Notes: generated by a model not told the origin, from the sequence alone. DNA of 64,000 nucleotides from Bradyrhizobium sp. CB1717 (GCF_029714325.1 NZ_CP121666.1:1116001-1180000), one strand, 5' to 3'; numbered from the stretch's first letter, positions 47,270 through 56,830 are shown. A program made the numbers and translations.

Positions 47270-48208
47270 TCAGCTCTTGTCGTGCACCCAGCGGCCGAGC
47301 AGATGATGGGCAATCGCGAACGGATGCGGGCCGGCGAATCCGTCGGGATGCGTGCGTTTCAGCATCAGGGCTGCCTCCTCGCGCGTGAACCAGCGTGCAT
47401 CTTCCAGCTCGGAATGGTCGACGACGATGTCCTCGCTCACGGCCCGCGCGCTGCAGCCGATCATCAGCGACGACGGATAGGGCCAGGGCTGGGTCATGTA
47501 ATACTGCACGTCGGTGCAGCGGATGCCGGACTCTTCGAAGATCTCGCGGCGCACCGCGTCCTCGATGGTCTCGGCGGCCTCGACGAAGCCGGCAAGGCAC
47601 GAATACATGCCCGGCGGAAACTGCTTCTGGCGGCCCAGCAGGCACTTTTCGCCGGATGCCACGTGCATGATCACGACGGGGTCGGTGCGCGGAAAGTGCT
47701 CGGCCTTGCAAGCAGGGCACTCGCGCTTCCAGCCGCCTTCCTTCATTCCGCTGCGGGCGCCGCAATTGGCGCAATAGCCGTGGCGCTGGTGCCAGCCGAC
47801 CATCGACTTCGCCATCGCGATCGCCGACAGCTCGTCGGGCGGGATCGTGCCCTGCATCGCCATGCCGCGCAGCTCGGTGACGGTATAGTCCTCGCGCCCG
47901 ACCAGCTTCTCGGCCGCGGCTTGCGCCAGGCCCATGCCGAACAGCGCCGCGCCATCGCGCAGACCGAGGAAAATCGTGCCGGGATTGGCGCCGCATTTCA
48001 GCGCCTCGTCGATCGAGAGCAGCGCGCGCACCTTGTCGCCCTCGCGCTTCACCAACAGCGAGTCGCGGTACACGACATAGGCGCGGGATGACGATTTCTG
48101 CTCCAGCGCGAACAGCTTTTCGTCGTCGCGGCGCAGATGCGCGGCGCGATCGAGGACGTTGGTGACGAAGGCCGGCTGCCCCAGCGGAAATGCGTCGAAT
48201 GCTGACAT
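47270..48208 (-). CDS. nudC: NAD(+) diphosphatase / NADH pyrophosphatase NudC
   Basis: 312 residues from MSAFDAFPLGQPAFV. It has the NudC zinc ribbon (YCANCGARSGMKEGGWKREC, then PACK), the Nudix box GFVEAAETIEDAVRREIFEESG and the NADH-specificity motif TQPWPYPSSLM. It cleaves NADH to NMNH and AMP and can decap NAD-RNA. It follows the HIT gene by 10 bp and precedes the PfkB kinase by 6 bp. Confidence 0.95.
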   Translation of the reverse strand: MSAFDAFPLGQPAFVTNVLDRAAHLRRDDEKLFALEQKSSSRAYVVYRDSLLVKREGDKVRALLSIDEALKCGANPGTIFLGLRDGAALFGMGLAQAAAEKLVGREDYTVTELRGMAMQGTIPPDELSAIAMAKSMVGWHQRHGYCANCGARSGMKEGGWKRECPACKAEHFPRTDPVVIMHVASGEKCLLGRQKQFPPGMYSCLAGFVEAAETIEDAVRREIFEESGIRCTDVQYYMTQPWPYPSSLMIGCSARAVSEDIVVDHSELEDARWFTREEAALMLKRTHPDGFAGPHPFAIAHHLLGRWVHDKS

Positions 48209-48218
48209 TGTTGTTCTT

Positions 48219-48638
48219 TCAACCCAACCATATTTTTCGGCGAAGCGCGCTGATGAAATTCTGAACCTCGGTCGCATCGTGCGCCAGAGGCGGCATCACG
48301 CCCCACACCGGTCGCGGCCAGGCCGCGTCACTGGTCCGCCGCGCGATGATGTGGACGTGCAGCTGCGGCACGAGGTTGCCGAGCGCCGCGACATTGAGCT
48401 TGTCGCATTTGGTGATCTCCTTCAGCGCGCGCGAAACGCGGGAGATCTCGGTCATCAGCTGGGCCTGCTGCACCTCGTCGAGATCGATGATCTCGACCGC
48501 ATCCACCCGCCGCGGCACCAGCAGCAGCCAGGGATAATGCGCGTCCTTGATGACCAGCACCTTTGACAGCGGCAGATCGCCGATGTCGATGGTGTCCTCT
48601 TTCAGGCGGGAGTGCAGCGACCATGCGGGTTCGGGCAT
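48219..48638 (-). CDS. HIT family nucleotide-binding hydrolase
   Basis: 139 residues from MPEPAWSLHSRLKEDTI. The histidine triad region reads VPQLHVHIIARR: the second and third histidines are present and the first is Gln, as is common in this bacterial subgroup. SKVLVIKDAHYPWLLLVPRR is the substrate-binding strand. Members hydrolyse dinucleoside polyphosphates or nucleoside phosphoramidates. First gene of the HIT-nudC-PfkB run, suggesting a nucleotide salvage or house-cleaning unit. Confidence 0.9.
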   Translation of the reverse strand: MPEPAWSLHSRLKEDTIDIGDLPLSKVLVIKDAHYPWLLLVPRRVDAVEIIDLDEVQQAQLMTEISRVSRALKEITKCDKLNVAALGNLVPQLHVHIIARRTSDAAWPRPVWGVMPPLAHDATEVQNFISALRRKIWLG

Positions 48639-48741
48639 ATGCGTTTCCGGATGGCCCGATGGGGAACGGGCTTGTTTGAAGCGACCATACGATACCGATT
48701 CCCTGAGGGGAAGGATAAGGCCCCCCGGCTTCTGCATACTC

Positions 48742-48880
48742 GATCGTCGTCCTGGACAAGCGTAGCGCAGATCCAGGACCCATTACCCCACGAAGTAGTT
48801 TGGCGAAGGCTCGTAGTGACCAGCTCGCGCAACAACTTTTCCCTGGGGTAATGGGTCCTGGCTTTCGCCAGGACGACGTT
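48742..48880. repeat. Intergenic inverted repeat with the same arms as the GIY-YIG element
   Basis: Left arm gtcgtcctgg...caggacccattacccc, core of about 55 bp with no ORF, right arm ggggtaatgggtcctggctt and tcgccaggacgacg. The right arm is almost identical to 30463-30496, so this is the empty form of that element. Confidence 0.8.
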
Positions 48881-48883
48881 GAA

Positions 48884-50011
48884 TTATGCCTCCGCCAGCA
48901 CGCGCGCATTGGCGCGGACGGAGGCTTCGCTCACGCGGATGCCGAGGCCGGGGCCGTCGGGCACCACGACATGGCCGGCGCGGTTGGCGACGCGCTCTTC
49001 CAGGACGTCCTCGGTCAGCACGTGATGCGGCATGTAGAATTCGCAGCCGAGCGAGATGCCTGATGTCGCCGCGATCAGCTGCGTGCCGGCGGCAAGGCCA
49101 ATGCCGCCCTCCCACAGCGTACCGCCATAGCCGGGCAGGCCGGCGATGTCGGCGATCGCCATGATCGCCTGCGCCTCGAACAGGCCGCCGGCCTTCATCA
49201 GCTTGATCGAGACGGCGTCCGCCGCCTCGCGGCGCACCACCTCCATCATGTCGCGGCGGTCGAAGCAGCTTTCGTCGGCGAGCACGGGCGTCTCCAGCGC
49301 TGCGGTGAGCTGTGCCATCACATCGAGATATTTGCGCGGCACCGGCTGCTCGATGAAGGTCGGCGCGAACTGCTCGACATCGCGCAGGATTTTTATGGCG
49401 CCGAACGGCGCCAGCGCCTGGTTGTAGTCGACACGCAGATCGACCTTGTCGCCGAACTCCTTCCGGATCGCTTCGAGATGATCGAGGTCCTCGCGATGCG
49501 GTTTTACGCCGGTCTTGACCTTGTAGATGATGTTCCCCTCCGGAACCATCTTTCGCATCCGTTCGAGGTCGGCGGCAAAATCCGGATCGGCGATCGAGAA
49601 GGAGAGCGGAATCGTGTCGCGCACGCGGCCACCGAGGAGATCGGCGACCGACAGTCCCGACGACTTGCCGACGATGTCGAGCAGCGCCATCTCGATTCCG
49701 ACCTTGGCCTCGGCATGCCCGACGAGCGCGCGGTCGAGCTCGGCCATCAGCGCACGGATGCGGCGCACAGGCTTGCCGAGCACGATCGGCCGCAGATAGA
49801 TGTCGAGTGCCGAGAAGGCAGCCTCGGGCGTACCGGTAAACACCTCCCAGGGCGCCGCTTCGCCCCAGCCAACGATACCATCGCTGGACGTCAGCTCGAT
49901 CAGCACGCGCTTCACGGTGCCCTTGACGTTGCCGACGCCCTGCAGGCGCGCCATCTTGATCGGGCTTTCGATCAGGAACAGCCTGATGCGTGCGACGGTT
50001 GCTTCGGTCAT
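48884..50011 (-). CDS. Enolase-superfamily enzyme, muconate-lactonising subgroup (mandelate racemase/MLE)
   Basis: 375 residues from [17 protein letters not shown]. The MLE-subgroup active site is complete: the KxK pair in IIYKVKTG (about 167), metal ligands Asp (RVDYNQA), Glu (FIEQPV) and Asp (LADES), and the second base Lys in SIKLMKAGG. This subgroup holds cycloisomerases, dipeptide epimerases and N-acyl amino acid racemases. Its ATG overlaps the SDR stop by 4 bp and it ends a coupled operon with an amino-acid-type ABC transporter, favouring a nitrogenous or amino-acid-derived substrate. This last point is inference. Confidence 0.9.
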   Translation of the reverse strand: MTEATVARIRLFLIESPIKMARLQGVGNVKGTVKRVLIELTSSDGIVGWGEAAPWEVFTGTPEAAFSALDIYLRPIVLGKPVRRIRALMAELDRALVGHAEAKVGIEMALLDIVGKSSGLSVADLLGGRVRDTIPLSFSIADPDFAADLERMRKMVPEGNIIYKVKTGVKPHREDLDHLEAIRKEFGDKVDLRVDYNQALAPFGAIKILRDVEQFAPTFIEQPVPRKYLDVMAQLTAALETPVLADESCFDRRDMMEVVRREAADAVSIKLMKAGGLFEAQAIMAIADIAGLPGYGGTLWEGGIGLAAGTQLIAATSGISLGCEFYMPHHVLTEDVLEERVANRAGHVVVPDGPGLGIRVSEASVRANARVLAEA

Positions 50012-50763
50012 GTCAGGCCTCCATTGACGTGCCAGACCTGGCCGGTGACGTAGGACGCCTTCGGTGATGCCAGGAAGGCGATGATTTCGGCGACTTCCTC
50101 GGGCCGCCCGCGGCGGCGCATCGGGATCAGCGCTTCGGTTGCGGCGATCTGCTCGGGCGAGAGCCGGCTCTCGCCCGGATTGTCCTTGATGATGAGGCCG
50201 GGTGAGACCGCGTTGACGGTGATGCCGTCTTTCGCGAGCTCCATCGCGGTGAGCCGCACCAGCGCTTCGAGCGCGGAGCGGCTTGCGGCGGTCGCGGCAA
50301 AAGGCGCGAATTCGGGCCGGATCGCATGCGCGACAAAGGACGACACCGCGACGATCCGCGCATCTCGTCCCGCACGCAGCAGCGGCAGCGCCGCGTGAAC
50401 CAGGCGCGTGAAGGCCAGCGCGGATTCGTCCATCGCTTGGCGGAACTGATCGGCGGGCGTGCCGATGGCGCTGCCGCGGCGGGCATGGCCGCCGACGAGA
50501 ACCAGTCCGTCGAGCCGGCCGAAGGCGCGTTGCGCGGCGGCGATGGCGTCGGTGATCGCCGCGTCCTCGGCGAGATCGCCGAGGCATTTTGCGATAGCGG
50601 CGCCTTTGGCTTCGGCTTCCGCGGCGGTGGTGTCGAGACCTTCCGCGTTCGAGCGCGTGTGCAGCACCAGCGCGGTGCCGGGCGCCGCGAGCAGCTCTGC
50701 GGTGGCGCGGCCGATGCCGCTGGCGGCGCCGGTAACGAGATAGGCGCGATCGATATTTGGCAT
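50008..50763 (-). CDS. SDR-family protein lacking the canonical catalytic Tyr
   Basis: 251 residues. The NAD(P)-binding motif [12 protein letters not shown] and the [13 protein letters not shown] ends are typical of classical SDRs, and the active-site Ser region VAVSSFVA is present. Where YxxxK should be, the sequence is [15 protein letters not shown]: no Tyr, and Lys is Arg or Ala depending on alignment. It may use another mechanism or be non-catalytic. The ATG overlaps the ABC ATPase stop (TGATG) and its stop overlaps the enolase-family start. Confidence 0.87.
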   Translation of the reverse strand: MPNIDRAYLVTGAASGIGRATAELLAAPGTALVLHTRSNAEGLDTTAAEAEAKGAAIAKCLGDLAEDAAITDAIAAAQRAFGRLDGLVLVGGHARRGSAIGTPADQFRQAMDESALAFTRLVHAALPLLRAGRDARIVAVSSFVAHAIRPEFAPFAATAASRSALEALVRLTAMELAKDGITVNAVSPGLIIKDNPGESRLSPEQIAATEALIPMRRRGRPEEVAEIIAFLASPKASYVTGQVWHVNGGLT

Positions 50764-51557
50764 CACGATGCTGAATTGGCCGGCGGCAATGCGCCGGTGC
50801 GGTGGAAATGGCTGAGGAAGGCGCGCGTCGCGGCTTGCTGCGGGTTGTCGATCACCTGCCGCGCCGGGCCTTCCTCGACGACGACGCCGTCGCGCATGAA
50901 GATCAGGCGGTCGGCGACCTCGCGGGCGAAGGCAATCTCATGGGTCACGATCACCATGGTCATGCCTTCGGAGGCGAGCCGCTGCATCACGTTCAGCACC
51001 TCGCCGACGAGCTCGGGATCGAGCGCCGAGGTGGCCTCGTCGAACAGCATCACGTCGGGCTCCATCGCGAGCGCGCGTGCGATCGCGACGCGCTGCTTCT
51101 GGCCGCCGGAAAGCGTTGCCGGATATTGGTCGGCTTTCTCGGCAAGGCCGACCTTGGCGAGCTGCGCCCGCGCAAGCTTCTCGGCGTCCGCCTTGGCCAT
51201 GCGGCGCACCGTGACCGGTCCCTCCATGACGTTCTGGAGCGTCGTCATGTGCGGGAACAGATTGAAGTGCTGGAACACCATGCCGGTGGTGGCGCGGAAT
51301 TTTGCCAGCGCCTTCACGTCGGGGAGTCTGGTGCCTTCACCGAATGCAAAACGCGTATCACCGACGCGGACGCTGCCGCCGTCCGGCACGACCAGCAGGT
51401 TGATGCAGCGGAGCAGCGTCGATTTGCCGGAGCCGGATGGCCCGATCAGCGCGACGACGCCGCCCTTGGCGACGTCGAGATTGATGTTCTTCAGGACTTC
51501 GTTGCTGCCGAAGCTCTTGCGCAAGGCCCGGATCTCGATCTTCGTTGTGTCGCTCAT
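50763..51557 (-). CDS. ABC transporter ATP-binding protein, polar amino acid type
   Basis: 264 residues. Walker A is [13 protein letters not shown], the Q-loop [13 protein letters not shown], the signature [15 protein letters not shown], Walker [14 protein letters not shown] and the switch His in [10 protein letters not shown]. The HFNLFPH-type sequence is that of GlnQ/ArtP-like importers. The start overlaps the permease stop by 4 bp. It powers uptake by the permease and binding protein next to it. Confidence 0.94.
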   Translation of the reverse strand: MSDTTKIEIRALRKSFGSNEVLKNINLDVAKGGVVALIGPSGSGKSTLLRCINLLVVPDGGSVRVGDTRFAFGEGTRLPDVKALAKFRATTGMVFQHFNLFPHMTTLQNVMEGPVTVRRMAKADAEKLARAQLAKVGLAEKADQYPATLSGGQKQRVAIARALAMEPDVMLFDEATSALDPELVGEVLNVMQRLASEGMTMVIVTHEIAFAREVADRLIFMRDGVVVEEGPARQVIDNPQQAATRAFLSHFHRTGALPPANSAS

Positions 51558-52216
51558 TCGCTGACCGCCAGTCGCTTCTCGCCGCGCCGGACGATGATGG
51601 TGAGCGGGATCAGGATCGCCGCATAGGCCACAGCAACCGCGGTGTAGGTTTCCAGCGGCCGGTAGCTGTCATGGGCCGCGACCTGGCTCTGATAGACCAG
51701 ATCAGGCACCGCCAGCACCGAGACCAGCGAGGTGTTCTTGAACTGGATGATCGACTGGTTCATCAGCGCCGGGATCATGCGCTTGATCGCCTGCGGCAGC
51801 ACGATTCGCCGCATGCTCTGACCCGGTGTCATGCCGAGCGCGGCGCCGGCTTCCGACTGGCCCTTGTCGATCGAGATGATGCCGCCGCGGATGATCTCCG
51901 AATAGAACGAGCCGCCATAGAGCGAGAGAGCCAGTGCCGAGGCGGTGATCGGCGTCATCTCGACGCCGGCGAGAATCGGCAGCGCGTAATAGAACCAGAT
52001 CAGCTGCACCAGGATCGGCGTGCAGCGAAATGCCTCGATGAACGCCAGCGCAGTCAGCCGCAGCGCCCTAAAGCGCGACAGGCTGCCGAACGCGCCGAAC
52101 AGGCCGAAAACGAGCCCGAGCACCACGATGACCACGGTGAAGCCGACGGTGACGCCGAGCCCGTTGAGAAAGAGCCAGCGATAGCTCCAGAGGATGCCGA
52201 AGTCCCACTGATACAT
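51554..52216 (-). CDS. ABC transporter permease, His/Glu/Gln/Arg/opine family
   Basis: 220 residues and about five transmembrane helices ([35 protein letters not shown]). The EAA loop is [21 protein letters not shown], and the C-terminal [20 protein letters not shown] is typical of the HEQRO permeases. Only one permease gene is present, so it would work as a homodimer. Between the binding protein and this gene sits a repeat element (52243-52318). Confidence 0.93.
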   Translation of the reverse strand: MYQWDFGILWSYRWLFLNGLGVTVGFTVVIVVLGLVFGLFGAFGSLSRFRALRLTALAFIEAFRCTPILVQLIWFYYALPILAGVEMTPITASALALSLYGGSFYSEIIRGGIISIDKGQSEAGAALGMTPGQSMRRIVLPQAIKRMIPALMNQSIIQFKNTSLVSVLAVPDLVYQSQVAAHDSYRPLETYTAVAVAYAAILIPLTIIVRRGEKRLAVSE

Positions 52217-52242
52217 GCGTGTTTTGACTCGTCGTACGCCTT

Positions 52243-52318
52243 GTCATTCCGGGGCGCCCGGAGGGCGAACCCGGAATCTCGAGATTCCGGGCTCTCGCTC
52301 CGCGAGCCCCGGAATGAC
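52243..52318. repeat. Intercistronic 'gtcattccggggc' inverted repeat, copy 1
   Basis: gtcattccggggcgcccgga to gcgagccccggaatgac with the central cggaatctcgagattccgg palindrome. It lies inside the ABC operon between the binding protein and permease genes, a common place for mRNA stabilisers that raise binding-protein levels. Copy 2 at 60382-60470. Confidence 0.82.
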
Positions 52319-52327
52319 GGTGGAAGC

Positions 52328-53182
52328 TTACAGCGACACGCCCGGCGGGATGTCCGCCTCGGTCACGCCCACCAGCTCCATATTCGTGATGATCGCGTTG
52401 CGGATGAAGCCGAGGCCCTTGTTGAAGTCGATCCAGGTGTTGACGAAGTCGCGGAACGTTTTGTCGTTCTCGCGGCGGAAGCCGGCATTCGACGTCGTTG
52501 CGAAGATCGGCGTCGGCAGCACGAACTGGCCGAGCGAGGGGTTCTTCTTCAGCACGGTCAGCGACAGCATGGTGATCAGGCACTGCGCGTCGACGCGGCC
52601 GGTCTGGAGCGCGGCGGTGGCATCGTCGGCGGTCTTCAGGCGCGAGATCTGCGCCTTCGGCGTCAGGCGGCTGACGACCTGGTCGTGCGAGGAGCCCTGG
52701 TCGACCGCGATCTTGATGTCGGGCGAGTTCAGTTCGGCCCAGCTCTTCGGCTTGAAGTCCTTCTTGCAGAGGATGCCGAAGGCGTTGTTGAAGACCGGCA
52801 CCGAGAAGTCGACCACCAGTGCGCGCTTCGGCGTCGGGTTGAGGCCGAAGAAGATGTCGATCTTGTTGGACTGCAGGTCGAGCACCGAATTGCCCCAGGT
52901 GGTCTCGGTGATCTCGAGCTCGGCCTCCATGTCGTCGGCAAGCCCCTTGGCAATGTCGATGTAGAAGCCCTTCCACTGGCCGGTGGCGAGGTCCTTCATG
53001 TAGTAGGGCGCGCCGCCGCCGACCGCGCCGATCCGCATCTTCTTGGTCCGGCGGATGCGGGCGAAGGTCGATTCGTTCGGATCGGCGGTCTGGGCCACGG
53101 CTGGCGCGGCCAGCGCGGCCGCGGTCACCGCGCCAAGTCCGACAATCGATGCAACATCACGACGTGTAACCATTGGGATCAA
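52328..53182 (-). CDS. Amino-acid-type ABC transporter substrate-binding protein
   Basis: 284 residues; the start could also be the internal Met at 53173 (MVTRRDVAS). A signal with TRRDVASIVGLGAVTAAALAAPAVAQ looks Tat-like or Sec. The mature protein is the SBP_bac_3 fold: RIRRTKKMRIGAVGGGAPYY, GFYIDIAKGLADDM and DIFFGLNPTPKRALVVDFSVP. It is the first gene of the run that continues to permease, ATPase, SDR and enolase-family genes. The ligand is unknown. Confidence 0.9.
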   Translation of the reverse strand: MIPMVTRRDVASIVGLGAVTAAALAAPAVAQTADPNESTFARIRRTKKMRIGAVGGGAPYYMKDLATGQWKGFYIDIAKGLADDMEAELEITETTWGNSVLDLQSNKIDIFFGLNPTPKRALVVDFSVPVFNNAFGILCKKDFKPKSWAELNSPDIKIAVDQGSSHDQVVSRLTPKAQISRLKTADDATAALQTGRVDAQCLITMLSLTVLKKNPSLGQFVLPTPIFATTSNAGFRRENDKTFRDFVNTWIDFNKGLGFIRNAIITNMELVGVTEADIPPGVSL

Positions 53183-53354
53183 TCGCTTTTCTGGTTGGAT
53201 GGAGTTCCGGCAGCGTTCTTAGCAAGGTGGCCCCCGCAGCGAAAGCACAGCCTATCGGCTGGGCAGGACCGGGATTGCCCGGATGCTGGGCAAACCCGAT
53301 CGGTTCGCGCCGATACCCGCTTGCTTTCCGCTTCCTTTGGCCCCAAATAGGGAC

Positions 53355-53453
53355 CGGGAGATTGGCGGTGGACGAGCCACTCGCCAACCGGGTCAGGTCC
53401 GGAAGGAAGCAGCCCTAACGAGGTCCGGATCGGGTCGCTCGTCAGTCTCCTAC
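53355..53453 (+). ncRNA. ffs: Signal recognition particle 4.5S RNA
   Basis: The universally conserved SRP core GGTCAGGTCCGGAAGGAAGC then AGCCCTAACG is at 53391-53419. Outer stems pair gggaga (53356-53361) with tctcc (53446-53450) and gacgagc with gctcgtc. A T run (53456-53462) follows. The RNA binds Ffh for cotranslational membrane targeting. Location just upstream of dnaX is usual in alphaproteobacteria. Ends are approximate. Confidence 0.92.
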
Positions 53454-53547
53454 CTGTTTTTCCGAGCGAATTGCGCCGGCGGGCTCCCCGCCAGCGCGCT
53501 CCTTTCCGCAAAAGCCGGCCGAGAGAGATTTCATTGCGGATCGACCG

Positions 53548-55389
53548 ATGACCGACGCTGGCGCCCCTCCCAACCCTGACAGCGCCGGCCCGGCCGGCAA
53601 CGCGCCTTACCGGGTGCTGGCGCGGAAATACCGTCCCTCCAGCTTTGACGACCTGATCGGCCAGGAGGCCGTGGTCCGCACCGTCTCCAATGCGTTCGAG
53701 ACCGGCCGCATTCCGCAGGCCTGGATCCTCACCGGCGTCCGCGGTGTCGGCAAGACCACCACTGCGCGCATCCTGGCCCGTGCGCTCAACTACGAGATGC
53801 CGGACGGCTCGGTGAAGGGGCCGACCATCCACATGCCGACCCTCGGCGTGCATTGCCAGGCGATCATGGAAAGCCGGCACATGGACGTGCTGGAGATGGA
53901 CGCGGCCTCGCACACCGGCGTCGACGACGTCCGCCAGATCAACGACAGCGTGCGCTATGCGCCGGCCAGCGCCCGCTACAAGGTCTACATCATCGACGAA
54001 GTCCACATGCTGTCGACGGCGGCGTTCAACGCCTTCCTGAAGACGCTGGAGGAACCGCCGGAGCACGCCAAGTTCGTGTTCGCGACGACCGAGATCCGCA
54101 AGGTTCCCGTCACGGTGCTGTCGCGCTGCCAGCGCTTCGACCTGCGCCGTGTCGAGGCCGACGTGCTGATGAAGCACCTCGCCAACATCGCCGCCAAGGA
54201 AAGCGTCGAGATCGAGCCGGAGGCACTCGGCATCATCGCGCGCGCCGCGGAAGGCTCGGTGCGCGACTCTCTGTCGCTGCTCGACCAGGCGATCGCGCAT
54301 GCGGCGGGGCAGGTGAAGGCCGACGCGGTCAGGCAGATGCTGGGGCTCGCCGACCGCACCCGCGTCATCGATCTCTTCGATTCGCTGGCGCGCGGTGACA
54401 TCGCCGCCGCCTTCAAGGAGTTCCGCGACCAGTACGACGTCGGCGCCGATCCGATCGTCGTGCTCTCGGATCTTGCCGAATTCGTCAATTTCGTCACCCG
54501 CGTGAAGATCGTTCCGGCGACCGCCGACAACGTCGCCTATGGCGAGACCGAGCGCCTCCGCGCGAAGGATTTCGCCTCGAAGATCTCGATGCGCGTGCTG
54601 TCGCGGATGTGGCAGATGCTGCTCAAGGGCATCGCCGAGGTGCAGGCGGCAACACGCCCGGCCGCGGCCGCCGAGATGGTGCTGGTGCGCATCGCCTATG
54701 TCGCCGATCTGCCGACGCCGGACGAAGCGATCAGGATGCTGGAGCAGAACGGCGGCGGCTCGCCTGTCGTGAACGGCGGCGGCGCTGCGCGCAGCAGTGC
54801 GCCGGCCGCACCGATGGCCTCGGCGACGCCGGTTGCGTCCGCCGCGCCCGTTCGTATGCCGACATCGTCGCCGACCGCGTTCGGCGGCGTGGCCCGTCCG
54901 CAGATGGCGGCACCCGCGCCGGATCCGCAGGGCGCCTCGCCCCAGCTGCGCATCACCAGCTTCACCCAGCTCGTGGCGCTCGCCGGCCAGAGGCGCGACC
55001 TCATGACCAAGGGTGCGCTCGAGGGTGACATGCGCCTCGTCCGTTTCGAGGAGGGCCGGCTCGAGGTCGCGCTCGAGCCGAACGCCTCCAAGACCATGAT
55101 CTCGGAGCTCGCGAAAAAATTCGAGCTGTGGACCGGCCGGCGCTGGACCGTGATCGTCTCCAACGAGCAGGGTCAGCCGACGCTGCGCTCGCTGAACCAG
55201 GCCGCCAAGCAGGAGCATGCGCGTACCGCCGAAGCCGACCCGCGCGTGCAGGAGGTGCTGTCGCGCTTCCCCGGTGCGAAGGTCGTCGAGGTCCGCAGGC
55301 TTGCCCCCGAGGCGCCGGAATCCAATATTAATGCGGACTATGGCAGTGACGATCCTGTCGACGGTTCCGACGCCGACGACGATCTCTGA
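53548..55389 (+). CDS. dnaX: DNA polymerase III subunits tau/gamma
   Basis: 613 residues. AAA+ clamp-loader core: TGVRGVGKTTTARIL (Walker A), YIIDEVHMLS (Walker B), SRCQRFDLRRV (sensor/Arg finger). The zinc module that normally has CxxC pairs is degenerate: PTIHMPTLGVHCQAIMES retains one Cys. A Pro/Ala/Ser-rich linker (about 415-465) leads to the tau C-terminal domain. I saw no obvious slippery A-run programming gamma. It loads the sliding clamp and binds polymerase III alpha. Start at 53548 by fit to conserved sequence. Confidence 0.94.
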   Translation: MTDAGAPPNPDSAGPAGNAPYRVLARKYRPSSFDDLIGQEAVVRTVSNAFETGRIPQAWILTGVRGVGKTTTARILARALNYEMPDGSVKGPTIHMPTLGVHCQAIMESRHMDVLEMDAASHTGVDDVRQINDSVRYAPASARYKVYIIDEVHMLSTAAFNAFLKTLEEPPEHAKFVFATTEIRKVPVTVLSRCQRFDLRRVEADVLMKHLANIAAKESVEIEPEALGIIARAAEGSVRDSLSLLDQAIAHAAGQVKADAVRQMLGLADRTRVIDLFDSLARGDIAAAFKEFRDQYDVGADPIVVLSDLAEFVNFVTRVKIVPATADNVAYGETERLRAKDFASKISMRVLSRMWQMLLKGIAEVQAATRPAAAAEMVLVRIAYVADLPTPDEAIRMLEQNGGGSPVVNGGGAARSSAPAAPMASATPVASAAPVRMPTSSPTAFGGVARPQMAAPAPDPQGASPQLRITSFTQLVALAGQRRDLMTKGALEGDMRLVRFEEGRLEVALEPNASKTMISELAKKFELWTGRRWTVIVSNEQGQPTLRSLNQAAKQEHARTAEADPRVQEVLSRFPGAKVVEVRRLAPEAPESNINADYGSDDPVDGSDADDDL

Positions 55390-55417
55390 GCCGACCTTTT
55401 CAAGGGACACGCGACCT

Positions 55418-55738
55418 ATGGCTGATTTTCTCGGCATGATGAAGCAGGCGGCGCAACTGCAATCCAAGATGCAGGAGATGCAGGAGCAGCTCGCCAATGT
55501 GGAGGTTGAAGGCATCTCCGGCGGTGGTCTCGTCACCGTGCGCATGACCGCCAAGATGGACGTCAAGGGCATCAAGATCGATCCCTCGCTGATGAAGTCG
55601 GAGGAGCGCGAGGTGCTGGAAGACCTGCTCGTCACCGCGCTCGGCGATGCCCGCCGCAGGGCGGAAACGGCGATGCAGGAGAAGATGCAGTCGCTCACCG
55701 GCGGGCTCGGCCTGCCGCCGGGGCTGTTCGGCCAGTAA
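55418..55738 (+). CDS. YbaB/EbfC family nucleoid-associated protein
   Basis: 106 residues: [20 protein letters not shown] begins a coiled coil, followed by the strand region [20 protein letters not shown] and [20 protein letters not shown] homodimeric DNA-binding nucleoid protein almost always encoded between dnaX and recR, as here (28 bp after dnaX, 1 bp before recR). Confidence 0.94.
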   Translation: MADFLGMMKQAAQLQSKMQEMQEQLANVEVEGISGGGLVTVRMTAKMDVKGIKIDPSLMKSEEREVLEDLLVTALGDARRRAETAMQEKMQSLTGGLGLPPGLFGQ

Positions 55739-55739
55739 G

Positions 55740-56342
55740 ATGGGCGCGGTTGCAGGTCCCGAGATCGAGCGGCTGGTCCAGCTTCTCGCGCGGCTGCCGG
55801 GCCTCGGTCCGCGCTCCGCGCGGCGCGCGGCGCTGCATCTGATCAAGAAGCGCGAAGCGCTGATGATGCCGCTGTCGTCCGCCCTGCAGGTCGCGCTGGA
55901 CAAGGTCCAGGTCTGCAAGACCTGCGGCAACATCGACACGCAAAATCCCTGCACGGTCTGCACCGATCCGAAGCGCGATCCCGCGATCATCGTCGTCGTC
56001 GCCGACGTCGCCGACCTCTGGGCGCTGGAGCGGGCCAATGCGACCCAGGGGCGCTATCATGTGCTGGGCGCGACATTGTCGCCGCTCGACGGCGTCGGCC
56101 CGCAGGACCTCACCATCGACGCGCTGGTGGCGCGCGCCCACGCACCGGAAGTGCACGAAATCATTCTGGCGCTGAATGCGACGGTGGACGGCCAGACCAC
56201 GGCGCATTACATCACCGACCTGCTTCAGGACGCCAACGTAAAAGTAACCCGACTCGCGCATGGTGTGCCGGTCGGTGGCGAGCTTGATTATCTCGACGAA
56301 GGTACGCTATCGGCCGCCATGCGGCAGCGGACCCTGTTCTAG
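55740..56342 (+). CDS. recR: Recombination mediator RecR
   Basis: 200 residues. N-terminal helix-hairpin-helix [17 protein letters not shown]4 zinc finger [16 protein letters not shown] and a TOPRIM domain ([44 protein letters not shown]). With RecF and RecO it loads RecA at gaps. The ATG at 55740 is one base after the ybaB stop. Confidence 0.96.
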   Translation: MGAVAGPEIERLVQLLARLPGLGPRSARRAALHLIKKREALMMPLSSALQVALDKVQVCKTCGNIDTQNPCTVCTDPKRDPAIIVVVADVADLWALERANATQGRYHVLGATLSPLDGVGPQDLTIDALVARAHAPEVHEIILALNATVDGQTTAHYITDLLQDANVKVTRLAHGVPVGGELDYLDEGTLSAAMRQRTLF

Positions 56343-56372
56343 CCATCCTGCAGACCTCACGGAACGGACGAC

Positions 56373-56810
56373 ATGACGAAATTTTTCGCCACACGCTTGG
56401 CTTTGGCCGCGACGATGATGCTGCTGGTGACGCCGGCCATCTCCGCGCAGCAGGACGATGCGGCGCCGCCGGCCCCCAAGCCCGGCAAGCCGATCAACAC
56501 CGGCGACGTGCTCTCGGGCGAGCTGAACGCGATGAAGGTGCGCGACGCCAAGAATGCCGGCAAGCGTGTTGCGATGTACCAGATCACCTCCGAGCCGCGC
56601 CGCCTGCCGGCGCCGAACGGGCTGTGCAATCTCGAGACCGGGCCCGAAACCTTCCAGCTCGTCACCTCCAGCGACGCGCAGGCCGCGCAGCTGAAGTCGT
56701 TCGTCGGCAAGGAGATCTCGGTCAAGGTCGACGAGATCGCTTGTGCCAGCGATGCCGGCCAGATGAGCGAGGCCGTGATCACGAAGTGGAGCCTGGTGAA
56801 GAAGCAGTAG
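56373..56810 (+). CDS. Small exported protein of unknown function
   Basis: 145 residues. A signal peptide (LALAATMMLLVTPAISAQ) leads to a Pro/Lys linker and a mixed domain containing KRVAMYQITSEPRRLPAPNG, LCNLETGPETFQLVTSSD and VDEIACAS. Two Cys (LCNL, IACAS) could pair. It follows recR by 30 bp but a separate role is likely. No family recognised with confidence. Confidence 0.72.
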   Translation: MTKFFATRLALAATMMLLVTPAISAQQDDAAPPAPKPGKPINTGDVLSGELNAMKVRDAKNAGKRVAMYQITSEPRRLPAPNGLCNLETGPETFQLVTSSDAQAAQLKSFVGKEISVKVDEIACASDAGQMSEAVITKWSLVKKQ

Positions 56811-56830
56811 GGCGCCACCGCTCTCTCCGT

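Noticed and set aside
51545..53350. 601-codon plus-strand frame over the ABC transporter genes
   Set aside because: Shadow of three well-supported transporter genes, rich in Arg/His/Asp/Gln and with no domain.
53548..55389. Programmed frameshift producing gamma from dnaX
   Set aside because: No A-AAA-AAG-type slippery run was found near the end of the AAA+ core; the frame is continuous.
53179..55698. 839-codon minus-strand frame over the SRP RNA and dnaX
   Set aside because: Overlaps a universally conserved RNA and dnaX; shadow composition.
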